The translations under genes and the position numbers were made by a program. Positions 45,571 to 54,300 of a stretch of DNA of 64,000 nt are shown piece by piece. The DNA is taken from the NCBI GenBank assembly GCA_022796795.1, contig JAAWJI010000010.1, forward strand, positions 28,956-92,955, read 5' to 3'. The notes below the pieces were generated by a model. It did not search any database, was not told the origin of the DNA, and saw only the letters and a list, made by a program, of their open reading frames with translations. How positions within the stretch are numbered: position 1 is the stretch's first letter; each line of letters starts with the position of its first letter. The stretch comes from Lachnospiraceae bacterium (GTDB taxonomy: Bacteria > Bacillota > Clostridia > Lachnospirales > Lachnospiraceae).

Positions 45571-46356
45571 ATGGCACTGAATAAGGTGGAAATCTGCGGC
45601 GTGAACACAGCCAAACTGCCGCTTCTGAAAAACGAGGAAAAGGAGGAGCTGTTCCGGCGCATTGTCCAGGGGGATCAGGAAGCCCGTGAGCTGTATATTA
45701 AGGGGAATCTGAGACTGGTTCTCAGCGTAATTAAACGGTTCTCCAACAGCAATGAAAATGTGGATGATTTATTTCAGATCGGCTGTATCGGCCTGATGAA
45801 AGCCATCGACAATTTCAATCCCGATCTGGAGGTGAAATTTTCCACTTATGCGGTACCCATGATTATCGGAGAAATCCGGCGTTATCTTAGGGATAATAAT
45901 TCCATCCGGGTGAGTCGGTCCCTGCGGGATACAGCCTATAAGGCCATTTATGCAAAGGAAGGGCTTCTGCGGAAAAATTTAAGGGAGCCTACGCTTACGG
46001 AGATTGCGGAGGAGGTGGGAATCTCCAAGGAGGAGATCGTCTTTGCCCTGGACGCCATACAAAGTCCCGTAAGTCTTTACGAGCCGGTATACACCGAGGG
46101 CGGGGATACCCTTTACGTGATGGATCAGATCAGCGATAAAAAGAATAAAGAGGAATACTGGATTGAAGAGCTGTCTCTCAGCGAGGCCATGAAAAAACTG
46201 CCGGAGCGGGAGCGGCACATTATTGATCTTCGGTTTTTTCAGGGAAAGACCCAGATGGAGGTAGCTGAGGAGATCGGGATCTCTCAGGCTCAGGTGAGCC
46301 GGCTGGAAAAAAATGCCCTGAAGAGCATGAAGGGATATCTGAAAATCAATGGGTAG
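45571..46356 (+). CDS. sigG: RNA polymerase sporulation sigma factor SigG
   Basis: Late forespore sigma factor, 261 residues. Typical N-terminus VEICGVNTAKLPLL (SpoIIAB contact), region 2 NLRLVLSVIKRFSNSNENVDDLFQIGCIGLMKAIDNF (split by family variation), region 4 HTH VAEEIGISQAQVSRLEKNALKSMK. ATG 45571 has AGGAGG 9 nt upstream; the open frame to 45388 is noncoding leader. Upstream GCATA (about 45508) and CATGGTA resemble sigma-F/G boxes but with unusual spacing. In Bacilli and Clostridia sigG lies near sigE; here two genes intervene. Confidence 0.96.
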   Translation: MALNKVEICGVNTAKLPLLKNEEKEELFRRIVQGDQEARELYIKGNLRLVLSVIKRFSNSNENVDDLFQIGCIGLMKAIDNFNPDLEVKFSTYAVPMIIGEIRRYLRDNNSIRVSRSLRDTAYKAIYAKEGLLRKNLREPTLTEIAEEVGISKEEIVFALDAIQSPVSLYEPVYTEGGDTLYVMDQISDKKNKEEYWIEELSLSEAMKKLPERERHIIDLRFFQGKTQMEVAEEIGISQAQVSRLEKNALKSMKGYLKING

Positions 46357-46361
46357 GGAAT

Positions 46362-46394
46362 GCCCGGTGCGGCCCATGCACCGGGCTCTTTTCT
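46362..46394 (+). terminator. Terminator after sigG
   Basis: GCCCGGTGC (46362-46370) / GCACCGGGC (46378-46386), then TCTTTTCT. It lies between convergent sigG and ymxH. Confidence 0.85.
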
Positions 46395-46632
46395 ACTTTT
46401 TGTGAGGAAGCTCCACCAGAATAATGTCGGGGCCGATCTGCCGGATATCGCACCAAGGAATTATAATTTCGCAATCCTTTCCAAAGAGCCCCCAGAATTT
46501 CCCTGATTCATAGACGATCAGGGCCTGGATACATCCGGTCTTGGGGTCAAACTCCAGATCCGCCACGTTTCCCAGTCGTTTACAGTCGCAGATATTGATA
46601 ACATCCTTTTCTTTTAATTCGCAAAACCTCAC
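46393..46632 (-). CDS. ymxH: YlmC/YmxH family sporulation protein (PRC-barrel)
   Basis: 79-residue PRC-barrel protein: RFCELKEKDVINICDCKRLGNVADLEFD and IIIPWCDIRQIGPDIILVEL are the family pattern. Members are found almost only in spore formers and belong to mother-cell regulons, but the molecular role is not known to me. Convergent with sigG. Confidence 0.9.
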   Translation of the reverse strand: MRFCELKEKDVINICDCKRLGNVADLEFDPKTGCIQALIVYESGKFWGLFGKDCEIIIPWCDIRQIGPDIILVELPHKK

Positions 46633-46752
46633 GAAATCACTCCTATGCGCCGTCTTTGTTTTATATTATGTGGGAAATCCGCAAAAGAGCACCCGATCAG
46701 CCGCATTTCTCCTCTAAGGAATAATAGAAGGAGGCGAAAAGCTAAGATCTGT

Positions 46753-46781
46753 TTGACTTATTTTCCGGGATTGATTATACT
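46753..46781 (+). promoter_or_regulatory. Promoter of nrdR and downstream genes
   Basis: TTGACT 46753-46758, 17-bp spacer, TATACT 46776-46781. The rest of 46633-46856 holds nothing convincing. Confidence 0.65.
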
Positions 46782-46856
46782 GAAACCTAGAGAAACTGCG
46801 CAGATGCGCAGGCTGCCAGTCCTTTTGGGGCGGCAGGATATACAGGAGGTTCAGCC

Positions 46857-47309
46857 ATGAAATGTCCCTATTGCAGCCAGGATAACACCCGGGTAATTGA
46901 TTCCCGTCCGGCGGATGACAACTGCTCGATCCGCAGGCGCCGTCTCTGTGATCTCTGCGGAAAGCGATTTACCACCTATGAGAAGATTGAGACCATTCCC
47001 ATTATTGTGATCAAGAAGGATAATAACCGGGAATCCTATGACCGGACCAAGCTTGAGGGCGGGATTCTGCGGGCCTGCCATAAGCGTCCCATTGCCCTGA
47101 AGGAAATTAACGGGGTGATTGACTCTGTGGAAGGCGAGGTCTTCAATCGGGAGGAGCGGGAGATTGAGAGCAAGGTCATCGGTGAGATCGTCATGGAGAA
47201 GCTTAAAGATCTGGATTCCGTGGCCTATGTGCGCTTTGCCTCTGTGTACCGGGAATTTAAGGACGTGAATACCTTTATGGATGAACTGAAGAAAATGCTG
47301 GATAAATAG
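46857..47309 (+). CDS. nrdR: Transcriptional repressor NrdR
   Basis: ATP/dATP-sensing repressor of ribonucleotide reductase genes. 150 residues: N-terminal zinc ribbon MKCPYCSQDNTRVIDSR...RRRLCDLCGKRFTTYE and a C-terminal ATP-cone (IKKDNNRESYDRTKLEGGI). Full length. No reductase gene is nearby, so it acts in trans. Confidence 0.97.
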   Translation: MKCPYCSQDNTRVIDSRPADDNCSIRRRRLCDLCGKRFTTYEKIETIPIIVIKKDNNRESYDRTKLEGGILRACHKRPIALKEINGVIDSVEGEVFNREEREIESKVIGEIVMEKLKDLDSVAYVRFASVYREFKDVNTFMDELKKMLDK

Positions 47310-47320
47310 GAGCTGTCAGA

Positions 47321-47833
47321 ATGTGGAAACAGTTTTACCCTGGGGAGGAACAAGAGTCTGTCTATAAGATTCGGTTTGAAACGCTTTTTCGCCAGGGCTA
47401 CCGAGGTGTGATTTTTGATATTGATAATACCCTGGTTCCCCATAACGCTCCTGCGGACGAGAGGGCAAAGGCCTTGTTTGCCCGTCTGTCGGAACTGGGA
47501 TTTCAAAGCTGCCTGCTCTCCAACAACAAGGAGCCCCGGGTAAAGGCCTTTGCGGATGCGGTAAACACCCAATATATCTGTCAGGCGGGAAAGCCTGCAG
47601 TACGAGGCTATAGGGCGGCTATGGAGCGTATGGGCACGGACCGGGAGCACACGGTGTTTGTGGGAGACCAGTTGTTTACGGATATCTGGGGGGCAAACCG
47701 GGCAGGAATCCCAACGGTGCTGGTAAATCCTATACACCCCAAAGAGGAGATCCAGATTGTGCTGAAGCGGTATCTGGAGCGGATTGTGCTGCATTTTTAT
47801 CGAAAACAGAAAAAGAAAAGAGGACGGCCATGA
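47321..47833 (+). CDS. YqeG family HAD-superfamily phosphatase
   Basis: 170 residues, HAD subclass IIIA. Nucleophile motif FDIDNTLVPH, motif II LLSNNKE, and motif III/IV GKPA..VGDQLFTDIWGANRAG. Related proteins include mitochondrial phosphatidylglycerophosphate phosphatase, so a lipid role is possible. Its stop overlaps the next gene by 4 bp (ATGA), so the two are coupled. Confidence 0.88.
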   Translation: MWKQFYPGEEQESVYKIRFETLFRQGYRGVIFDIDNTLVPHNAPADERAKALFARLSELGFQSCLLSNNKEPRVKAFADAVNTQYICQAGKPAVRGYRAAMERMGTDREHTVFVGDQLFTDIWGANRAGIPTVLVNPIHPKEEIQIVLKRYLERIVLHFYRKQKKKRGRP

Positions 47834-48897
47834 GAGAGGGAATTACCAGACTTATGCGGGAGAAGCATCTGGACGCAGTTTTGGTGGCGGATGGGGCCAA
47901 CATGCGTTATCTGAGCGGGTTTACAGGAGAAACTGGGTATCTGTACTTGTCGGCCGGGCAGCAGACAGTGCTGACAGACAGCCGGTACACCCTGCAGGCC
48001 CAGGAGGAGGCGTCTGGCTTTGAGGTCCTGGAGGTGAGCCGGGAAAAGGGATATGGGGAGCTGCTCTTGGAGCTTTCCAAGCAAGAAGCCATTGGGCGTC
48101 TGGGCTTTGAGGATCAGGTGATGATCTACGGAACCGTGGAAAAGCTAAAGGAAAAGCTTCCCCAGGATCTGGAATGGGTGGCTCTGGGATTGGAGCTGGC
48201 CAAGCTTCGCCGGGTGAAAACCCAGGAGGAGATTAAGAGGATTGCAAGAGCGGAGGAAATTGGGGATCAGGCCTTTACCTATCTTTTGGGAGAGCTGCGT
48301 CCAGGCGTGACGGAGCGGGAGATCGCCGCAAAGCTTGAATATTATTTTAAGACCCACGGGGCGGAGGGGATAAGCTTTCCCTCCATTGTGGCATCAGGCC
48401 TTCACTCGGCCATGCCTCACGCCACGCCCTCCGGGAAGCGGCTGGAGAAGGGGGATTTTATCACCCTGGATTTTGGCTGCCGGTATGAGGGATATTGTTC
48501 GGACATGACCCGGACGGTGGTTTTGGGAAAGGCAAATGAGAGGCAGCGGGAGATTTACCGCATTGTCCGGGAGGCTCAGGAGGCAGGGCTTGGGGCCGTG
48601 AGGGCCGGGGTTTCCGGAGCCCAGATAGACCGGGCGGCCCGGGATGTGATAGAGAAGGCCGGGTACGGAGAATATTTCGGCCATGCCCTGGGACACAGTG
48701 TGGGACTGGAGATCCATGAGCGGCCGGCTCTGTCCTGGCTGGATGAGACCATTCTGGAGCCGGGGATGATTGAGACCGTGGAGCCGGGAGTTTATGTGCC
48801 GGGCTTTGGGGGCGTGCGCATTGAGGATCTGGTGGTAGTGACTGAGGAGGGCTGCCGGAATCTCACCAGGTCGCCGAAGGAGCTGGTGGAGCTGTGA
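47830..48897 (+). CDS. Xaa-Pro aminopeptidase (M24 family)
   Basis: 355 residues. N-terminal creatinase-like domain, C-terminal pita-bread domain with dinuclear metal ligands: Asp in TLDFGC and CSDMTRT, His in GHALGHSVGLEIHE, Glu in ETVEPGVY and GVRIEDLVVV. Removes N-terminal residues before proline. In many Firmicutes this gene precedes efp; here an oxidoreductase follows instead. Confidence 0.92.
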   Translation: MREGITRLMREKHLDAVLVADGANMRYLSGFTGETGYLYLSAGQQTVLTDSRYTLQAQEEASGFEVLEVSREKGYGELLLELSKQEAIGRLGFEDQVMIYGTVEKLKEKLPQDLEWVALGLELAKLRRVKTQEEIKRIARAEEIGDQAFTYLLGELRPGVTEREIAAKLEYYFKTHGAEGISFPSIVASGLHSAMPHATPSGKRLEKGDFITLDFGCRYEGYCSDMTRTVVLGKANERQREIYRIVREAQEAGLGAVRAGVSGAQIDRAARDVIEKAGYGEYFGHALGHSVGLEIHERPALSWLDETILEPGMIETVEPGVYVPGFGGVRIEDLVVVTEEGCRNLTRSPKELVEL

Positions 48898-48958
48898 GGG
48901 AGGCAGGGGAGAAGCTTCGCGCAGGAAAATTGCAGAATAGAGAGTGGAGGAAAAAGCC

Positions 48959-50359
48959 ATGAACCAAGCGGATGTATTGATAATCGGAGCAGGACCGGCT
49001 GGAATTTTTACGGCCCTGGAGATGTTGAAAAAGGGGAGTAAAAAAAGGATTGTGATTGTGGAGAAGGGAAAGCCTGTGGAGAAAAGGCGCTGTCCCAAAT
49101 CTACCACAAAGAAATGCGTGAACTGTAAACCCTACTGCCATATTACCACGGGATTTTCCGGCGCAGGAGCCTTTTCCGACGGAAAGCTGTCCCTGAGCTA
49201 CGAGGTGGGAGGGGATCTGCCCGCCCTCATCGGGGAAGATCTGGCCCAGGAGACCATTGACTATACGGATCAGATTTATCTGGAATTCGGCGCAGATAAA
49301 AAGGTGGAAGGCGTGGGAAACGAAAAGGAGGTCAAGGACATTCGCAAGCGGGCCATTCAGGCAGGACTGAAGCTGGTGGACTGCCCCATCCGTCACCTGG
49401 GCACCGAGAAGGCGCAGGAGATTTATTATAGCATTGAGAAATATCTTCTGGATCATGGGGTGGAAATCCTGTTTGAGAAGGTATGCAAGGATCTGCTGGT
49501 GGAGGGCAGCATCTGTAAAGGCGCTGTCATAGGAGCTGCCGTCCATCCAGAGCAGGAGGAGACGATTCTGGCCCGGAACGTGGTGGTGGCCACGGGCCGC
49601 AAGGGAGCGGACTGGCTGGAGCGCCTGTGCGAGCAGCACGATATTGCTCATCAGCCGGGAACCGTGGATATCGGCGTCCGGGTGGAGGTGCGCAATGAGA
49701 TCATGGAGGATGTGAATAACGTGCTCTATGAGTCCAAGCTTATCGGCTATCCCCTGCCCTTTAAAAACAAGGTGCGGACGTTCTGCCAGAATCCCGGAGG
49801 CTTTGTGAGCCAGGAAAACTATGACAACGACCTGGCGGTGGTAAACGGCCATTCCTACAAGGACCTGAAGTCCAACAACACCAATCTGGCTATATTGTGC
49901 TCCCACAATTTTACCCATCCCTTTAACCAGCCCATTGCCTATGCGCAGAAGGTGGGAGAGCTGACCAACATGCTGGGAGACGGGAAAATCCTGGTGCAGC
50001 GGTACGGGGATATTCTGGGAGGAAAGAGGACCTGGCAGAAGGAGCTGAGTCAGTCTAATGTGCGTCCCAGCCTGCCGGACGCCGTGGCGGGAGATATTAC
50101 GGCGGCCATGCCCTACCGGGCCATGACCAATATCATCAATTTCATTCAGGCAGTGGACCATGTGGTGCCTGGCTTTGCCTCCAATGAGACTTTGCTGTAT
50201 TCCCCGGAGCTGAAATTTTACAGCAACCGCATTAAAATGACCCGGGAGTTTGTCACCAACATTCAGGGGCTTCACTGTCTGGGGGATTCCAGCGGCTGGA
50301 CCCGGGGACTGATGATGGCATCCGTTATGGGCGTGCTTATGGGAAGAGAGCTTGTGTAA
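48959..50359 (+). CDS. FAD-dependent oxidoreductase
   Basis: About 466 residues. N-terminal dinucleotide fold VLIIGAGPAGIFTALEM, then a cysteine-rich stretch RRCPKSTTKKCVNCKPYC (residues about 43-60) that may be a redox or metal site, and GFSGAGAFSDGKLS. The C-terminal end GDSSGWTRGLMMASVMG is the second flavin motif. This uncharacterised group is common in anaerobes. ATG 48959 follows GGAGG. Substrate unknown. Confidence 0.85.
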   Translation: MNQADVLIIGAGPAGIFTALEMLKKGSKKRIVIVEKGKPVEKRRCPKSTTKKCVNCKPYCHITTGFSGAGAFSDGKLSLSYEVGGDLPALIGEDLAQETIDYTDQIYLEFGADKKVEGVGNEKEVKDIRKRAIQAGLKLVDCPIRHLGTEKAQEIYYSIEKYLLDHGVEILFEKVCKDLLVEGSICKGAVIGAAVHPEQEETILARNVVVATGRKGADWLERLCEQHDIAHQPGTVDIGVRVEVRNEIMEDVNNVLYESKLIGYPLPFKNKVRTFCQNPGGFVSQENYDNDLAVVNGHSYKDLKSNNTNLAILCSHNFTHPFNQPIAYAQKVGELTNMLGDGKILVQRYGDILGGKRTWQKELSQSNVRPSLPDAVAGDITAAMPYRAMTNIINFIQAVDHVVPGFASNETLLYSPELKFYSNRIKMTREFVTNIQGLHCLGDSSGWTRGLMMASVMGVLMGRELV

Positions 50360-50493
50360 CACATGGATTGCTCTTGACCACCGTTTGCCTGGCGGCGGTA
50401 GGAGGGCTTTGACACAGGCTGTATAAAAATGGAGATTGGGAAGGGGAGAGGGAACTGGAGCGAAATGTCTGGCTGAAGGTAGGAAAGATTGCG

Positions 50494-51447
50494 GTGGGAA
50501 GCTGCCTGGCCCTGGCTACTGCTGAGGCTATGGGACTTGACTATGCCGCCTCCGCTGCCGTTGTAACCCTGTTGACCATACAGAATACCAGGAGGGCCAC
50601 CCTTTCCCTGGCTCTTCGCCGGGTGTTGTCTTTCCTGGTTGTGCTGGTCCTGACCTATGTTATCTACGGGGCTTTGGGGTATCACGCGCTGGCCTTTGGG
50701 CTGGTTCTCCTTCTCCTGGTGGCAGTCAGCTATTGGTTTGGCTGGGAGGACGCCATTTCTGTCAACGCGGTAATTGCCACCCATTTTCTCACGGGAAAAA
50801 GCCACAGCCTGACATTTGTGGAAAACGAAGCTCTCTTGGTGCTGCTGGGCATGGGGATAGCCATTCTTTTAAATACCTATATGCCGGACGGGGCCGCGTC
50901 CATCCGAAGGGATATCCGTTCCATAGAGGAACAGATGCAGCGGATTCTGGAGCGGCTGGCGGAGGGCCTGCGGGATGCGGATCGAAGACAGGGCAGCGAG
51001 GAGCTGCTGGAAGAGCTGCGGAATCATCTGACCCAGGGTCTGGAGAGGGCCTTTGAGAACCGGGAGAATACCTTCAGCAATCATTCCCAGTATTACATAG
51101 AATACATGGAAATGCGCAAAAGCCAGTGCCAGGTTCTGGAGGCCTTGCTGGATTCCAGCCGGGCTCTCACAGAGCTTCCCAGGCAGGCGGAGCCCATTGC
51201 TCTTTTTTTGTATGAGATTTCAGCGTCCTTTCATGAGAGGAATAATGTGCGGGACCTGGTGCGAAAACTGGAGGAGCTTCTAAAGGGCATGCGCCTGGAG
51301 CCTCTGCCCAAGAGCCGAAGGGAATTTGAGGACCGGGCCATTCTCTTTCACATGCTGCTGGATCTGGAGGAATTTCTGCTGATTAAACGGCGTTTTGCGG
51401 ACCAGATGAAGCCAGAGCAGGTGCGAATTTACTGGGAGGAAAAGTAG
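50494..51447 (+). CDS. FUSC/aromatic-acid-exporter-like membrane protein, start uncertain
   Basis: At least 317 residues: an N-terminal half with about four to five membrane helices and a cytoplasmic helical half (about 145-317), as in the ArAE_1/FUSC group. The GTG at 50494 has AGGTAGG upstream, but the in-frame residues before it (LKVGKIA) read like the family N-terminus, so the true start may be the CTG at 50473 or further up to 50460; no ATG, GTG or TTG is in frame there. Possible exporter; substrate unknown. Confidence 0.72.
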   Translation: MGSCLALATAEAMGLDYAASAAVVTLLTIQNTRRATLSLALRRVLSFLVVLVLTYVIYGALGYHALAFGLVLLLLVAVSYWFGWEDAISVNAVIATHFLTGKSHSLTFVENEALLVLLGMGIAILLNTYMPDGAASIRRDIRSIEEQMQRILERLAEGLRDADRRQGSEELLEELRNHLTQGLERAFENRENTFSNHSQYYIEYMEMRKSQCQVLEALLDSSRALTELPRQAEPIALFLYEISASFHERNNVRDLVRKLEELLKGMRLEPLPKSRREFEDRAILFHMLLDLEEFLLIKRRFADQMKPEQVRIYWEEK

Positions 51448-51465
51448 ACCCAGGAAAGCCTTCTG

Positions 51466-51504
51466 GACTTTTCCTTCCCCAGGAGGGGAAAGGAAGTCTT
51501 TTGT
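51466..51504 (+). terminator. Terminator after the FUSC-like gene
   Basis: GACTTTTCCTTCCCC (51466-51480) pairs imperfectly with GGGGAAAGGAAGTC (51485-51498), then TTTT. Confidence 0.65.
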
Positions 51505-51675
51505 CCTCCGGCAAGGTGTACAAAAAGAAGGTTAAAAAAGGGCGGAAAAAAGTGAAAAAACGACTGGACGAATCCGGCGGAATATGAGAAAATATATCCA
51601 AATGCGAAGCCTGTACAAGTCGGGCAGAAGCATGAAAGAAATGTTAGATGATCTTAATTTGAAAGGAGTTTTAAC

Positions 51676-52368
51676 ATGATCTATTCACATGAAGTTGAAA
51701 AAATGTGTCCGGTAGCACAGGGCGTAGCTCACGGCGCAGCTCCGATTCCGGAAGAGGCAAAGTGGGTGCAGGCAAAAGAAATCAAGGATATTTCCGGTCT
51801 GACTCATGGTGTGGGCTGGTGTGCACCCCAGCAGGGCGCCTGCAAGCTTACCCTGAATGTTAAGGACGGCATTATCCAGGAGGCTCTGGTGGAGACGCTG
51901 GGATGTTCCGGTATGACCCATTCCGCTGCCATGGCTTCTGAGATTCTTCCCGGAAGAACCCTTCTGGAGGCTTTGAATACAGACCTGGTGTGCGACGCCA
52001 TCAATACAGCTATGCGCGAGCTGTTCCTGCAGATCGTCTATGGAAGAACCCAGAGTGCATTTTCCGAGGACGGACTTCCCATTGGCGCAGGCCTTGAGGA
52101 CCTGGGCAAGGGCCTGAGAAGCCAGGTAGGAACCATGTACGGAACTCTGAAGAAGGGACCCCGCTATCTGGAGATGGCAGAGGGCTATGTAACCGGAATC
52201 GCTCTGGATGAAGAGGATCAGATTATCGGCTACAAGTTTGTCAACCTGGGAAAGATGACGGATTTCATCAAGAAGGGCGACGATCCCAATACCGCTTGGG
52301 AGAAGGCACAGGGGCAGTATGGACGCGTGGATGATGCAGTAAAGATCATCGACCCGAGACAGGAATAA
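51676..52368 (+). CDS. Iron-sulfur cluster assembly scaffold-like protein (GGGtGRT partner)
   Basis: 230 residues. The N-terminal region resembles an IscU/NifU-type scaffold: Cys in GVGWCAPQQGACKL, the glycine-rich GCSGMTHSAAMASEILPGRTL with a further Cys, and a third conserved Cys in DLVCDAI. The C-terminal extension (about 150-230) is not part of standard IscU. It precedes the GGGtGRT gene by 16 bp, a conserved pair in anaerobes. Cluster assembly for an unknown target is the best guess. GAAAGGAG ribosome site. Confidence 0.8.
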   Translation: MIYSHEVEKMCPVAQGVAHGAAPIPEEAKWVQAKEIKDISGLTHGVGWCAPQQGACKLTLNVKDGIIQEALVETLGCSGMTHSAAMASEILPGRTLLEALNTDLVCDAINTAMRELFLQIVYGRTQSAFSEDGLPIGAGLEDLGKGLRSQVGTMYGTLKKGPRYLEMAEGYVTGIALDEEDQIIGYKFVNLGKMTDFIKKGDDPNTAWEKAQGQYGRVDDAVKIIDPRQE

Positions 52369-52384
52369 TCGAGGAGGGATAGAA

Positions 52385-53395
52385 ATGGCTTTATTTGAAT
52401 CATATGAGAGAAGAATTGACAAAATCAGTGAGGTTTTGAACAGCTATGGCATTGCTTCCATCGAAGAAGCAGAGAAGATCACCAAGGATGCAGGCTTAAA
52501 CGTATACGATCAGATCAAGGGAATTCAGCCCATCTGCTTTGAGAATGCATGCTGGGCATATACCGTAGGCGCTGCCATTGCCATCAAGAAGGGTTGCCGC
52601 AAGGCTGCAGACGCTGCCGCAGCCATCGGAGAGGGCCTGCAGGCATTCTGTATTCCGGGTTCTGTGGCAGACACCCGCAAGGTAGGTCTGGGACACGGAA
52701 ATCTGGGCAAGATGCTGCTGGAGGAGGAGACGGAATGCTTCGCATTTCTGGCAGGCCATGAGTCCTTTGCAGCCGCAGAGGGAGCAATCGGTATCGCAGA
52801 GAAGGCCAACAAGGTGCGCCAGAAACCCTTACGCGTAATCCTGAACGGTTTGGGCAAGGATGCGGCACAGATTATCGCCAGAATCAATGGCTTTACATAT
52901 GTGGAGACCGAGTATGATCCCTACACCAATGAGGTGAAGGAGGTATTCCGCAAGGCATACTCCCAGGGTCTGCGGGCCAAAGTAAACTGCTACGGCGCCA
53001 ACAGCGTTCCCGAGGGCGTAGCGATCATGTGGAAGGAGAACGTAGATGTTTCCATTACCGGAAACTCCACCAATCCCACCCGGTTCCAGCATCCTGTGGC
53101 AGGTACCTACAAGAAAGAGCGCCTGGAAGCGGGCAAGAAGTACTTCTCCGTGGCATCCGGCGGCGGCACCGGCCGTACCCTGCACCCGGATAACATGGCA
53201 GCAGGACCGGCTTCCTACGGAATGACCGATACTCTGGGCCGTATGCACTCTGACGCGCAGTTTGCAGGTTCCTCCTCCGTGCCGGCTCACGTAGAGATGA
53301 TGGGTCTCATCGGCGCAGGAAATAACCCCATGGTTGGCATGACTGTGGCGGTAGCAGTGGCCATTGAGGAAGCGGCCACAGCTGGGAAGTTCTAA
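52385..53395 (+). CDS. GGGtGRT family protein
   Basis: 336 residues; the family is named for the motif seen here in SVASGGGTGRTLHPDN (about 257-272). Several Gly-rich loops (GLGHGNLGKML, VILNGLGKDAA, GAGNNPMVG) suggest nucleotide or cofactor binding. Cysteines occur in QPICFENACWAY and FCIPG. Codon use suggests high expression. No function is known to me; the fixed pairing with a scaffold-like gene suggests that it receives or uses Fe-S clusters. Confidence 0.88.
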   Translation: MALFESYERRIDKISEVLNSYGIASIEEAEKITKDAGLNVYDQIKGIQPICFENACWAYTVGAAIAIKKGCRKAADAAAAIGEGLQAFCIPGSVADTRKVGLGHGNLGKMLLEEETECFAFLAGHESFAAAEGAIGIAEKANKVRQKPLRVILNGLGKDAAQIIARINGFTYVETEYDPYTNEVKEVFRKAYSQGLRAKVNCYGANSVPEGVAIMWKENVDVSITGNSTNPTRFQHPVAGTYKKERLEAGKKYFSVASGGGTGRTLHPDNMAAGPASYGMTDTLGRMHSDAQFAGSSSVPAHVEMMGLIGAGNNPMVGMTVAVAVAIEEAATAGKF

Positions 53396-53430
53396 GGATA
53401 TTTTGTGAATTGAAAATGCCGGAAGGCTGG

Positions 53431-53466
53431 AAAGTACCGCGATCTCAGGGATTGCGGTACTTTTTT
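53431..53466 (+). terminator. Terminator after the GGGtGRT gene
   Basis: AAAGTACCGC-GATC at 53431-53444 pairs with GAT-GCGGTAC at 53450-53460, then six T. Strong. Confidence 0.88.
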
Positions 53467-53470
53467 AGTG

Positions 53471-53885
53471 GTGCTCCCGGTGGCGCACGTTTCCAACGGG
53501 TGCAAGTCCCGAATCCGCCCGGTAGTCTCTGATTTGACGAACAGAAATCACATATGAGGTTATGCATGGGGGTAAGACTGCAACACAAGCCAAAGCCTGA
53601 TAACTACACGGAATCATGCATGATAAATGTGGCAGATGGATGGAGAGAAGGAAACGTGTGGTACCTGGGGAGGTCTGTGCGGCATGCTCTGAAAAGAGTA
53701 ACCATCGCAGAAAGCGGTGCTGAAACCGAATCAGTAGGAGTCTTAAGGATGACCGGGAAAGAATCCACGGGATGACTGTTGAGGAAGCGCGTCCGTACCT
53801 AAAGAAACACCAACGCTTCATGTTCCTATGCAGTTGCGGCTCCTGTTTATTTAGGTCATCGACAAGTAGAAACTTAAAGCCTAAT
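53471..53885 (+). mobile_element. Group II intron relic (5' part, no reverse transcriptase)
   Basis: Begins GTGCTCCCGG, near the GUGYG start of group II introns, and contains AACGGGTGCAAGTCCCG, GGTAGTCTCTGA, and GTAGGAGTCTTAAGGATGACCGGG, which resemble domain I elements of clostridial introns. A short frame MTVEEARPYLKKHQRFM (from 53772) may be the start of the lost intron-encoded protein. No reverse transcriptase or clear domains V/VI remain, so the element is dead. Boundaries are approximate. Confidence 0.55.
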
Positions 53886-53890
53886 TTTTG

Positions 53891-53919
53891 TTGACAGCTT
53901 CTACAGCATCAAGTATAAT
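53891..53919 (+). promoter_or_regulatory. Consensus promoter of the riboswitch and nik-type operon
   Basis: TTGACA 53891-53896, exactly 17 bp, TATAAT 53914-53919: a perfect sigma-A promoter, suitable for a gene controlled after initiation. Confidence 0.85.
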
Positions 53920-53943
53920 TAAAAAATAGAAATTGAATAGAGA

Positions 53944-54120
53944 GCTAAGTGCCGGAAAAATCCGGATAATAGGGAATGGAGTGTAAATCTCCAACGAACT
54001 GGTCACTGTGAACGGGGAGCTTTTCCGCAGAAGCCATTGTGCGAAGGCATGAGAAGGCGCGGGAAGGTCATGATCTGAAGTCAGGAAACCTGCTTGGTTC
54101 TGAATCATTGACGCTTCCAA
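53944..54120 (+). ncRNA. Cobalamin (adenosylcobalamin-type) riboswitch
   Basis: Core elements in order: GCCGGAAAAATCCGG hairpin, AATAGGGAATGGAGTGTAAA, GCCATTGTG, GGGAAGG, and the B12 box AAGTCAGGAAACCTGC (54078-54093). This order matches the cobalamin riboswitch family. The expression platform is the terminator at 54184-54211, so ligand binding should stop transcription of the transporter genes downstream. Boundaries are estimated to within about 10 nt. Confidence 0.9.
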
Positions 54121-54183
54121 GACTAAGTGTTCAAGAGAAAAGTATGCGCAGCTTTTTATAGGTATGGGCGCTTATGTGGTAAG

Positions 54184-54211
54184 GAAACGTTGATGAACGT
54201 TTCTTTTTTTT
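54184..54211 (+). terminator. Riboswitch-controlled terminator
   Basis: GAAACGTT (54184-54191), loop GATG, AACGTTTC (54196-54203), then eight T. Lies between the cobalamin aptamer and the first transporter gene. Confidence 0.9.
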
Positions 54212-54300
54212 GTCTGCAGACAGGACCGCGGCCTTTGGGGATTTTCTCCTGTCTGTGGGTAGAGCAGTAAATCTTTACGATGATAAACCAGGAGGACATT

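Noticed and set aside
46645..46860. 71-codon plus-strand frame upstream of nrdR
   Set aside because: Contains the nrdR promoter, has no ribosome site and is basic/low-complexity; treated as noncoding.
48863..50362. Long minus-strand open frame of 499 codons opposite the FAD oxidoreductase gene
   Set aside because: It is the antisense shadow of a well-supported gene, has no family motif and no convincing ribosome site.
53465..53821. Minus-strand frame of 118 codons in the group II intron relic
   Set aside because: Structured intron RNA often leaves such frames; no protein family recognised.
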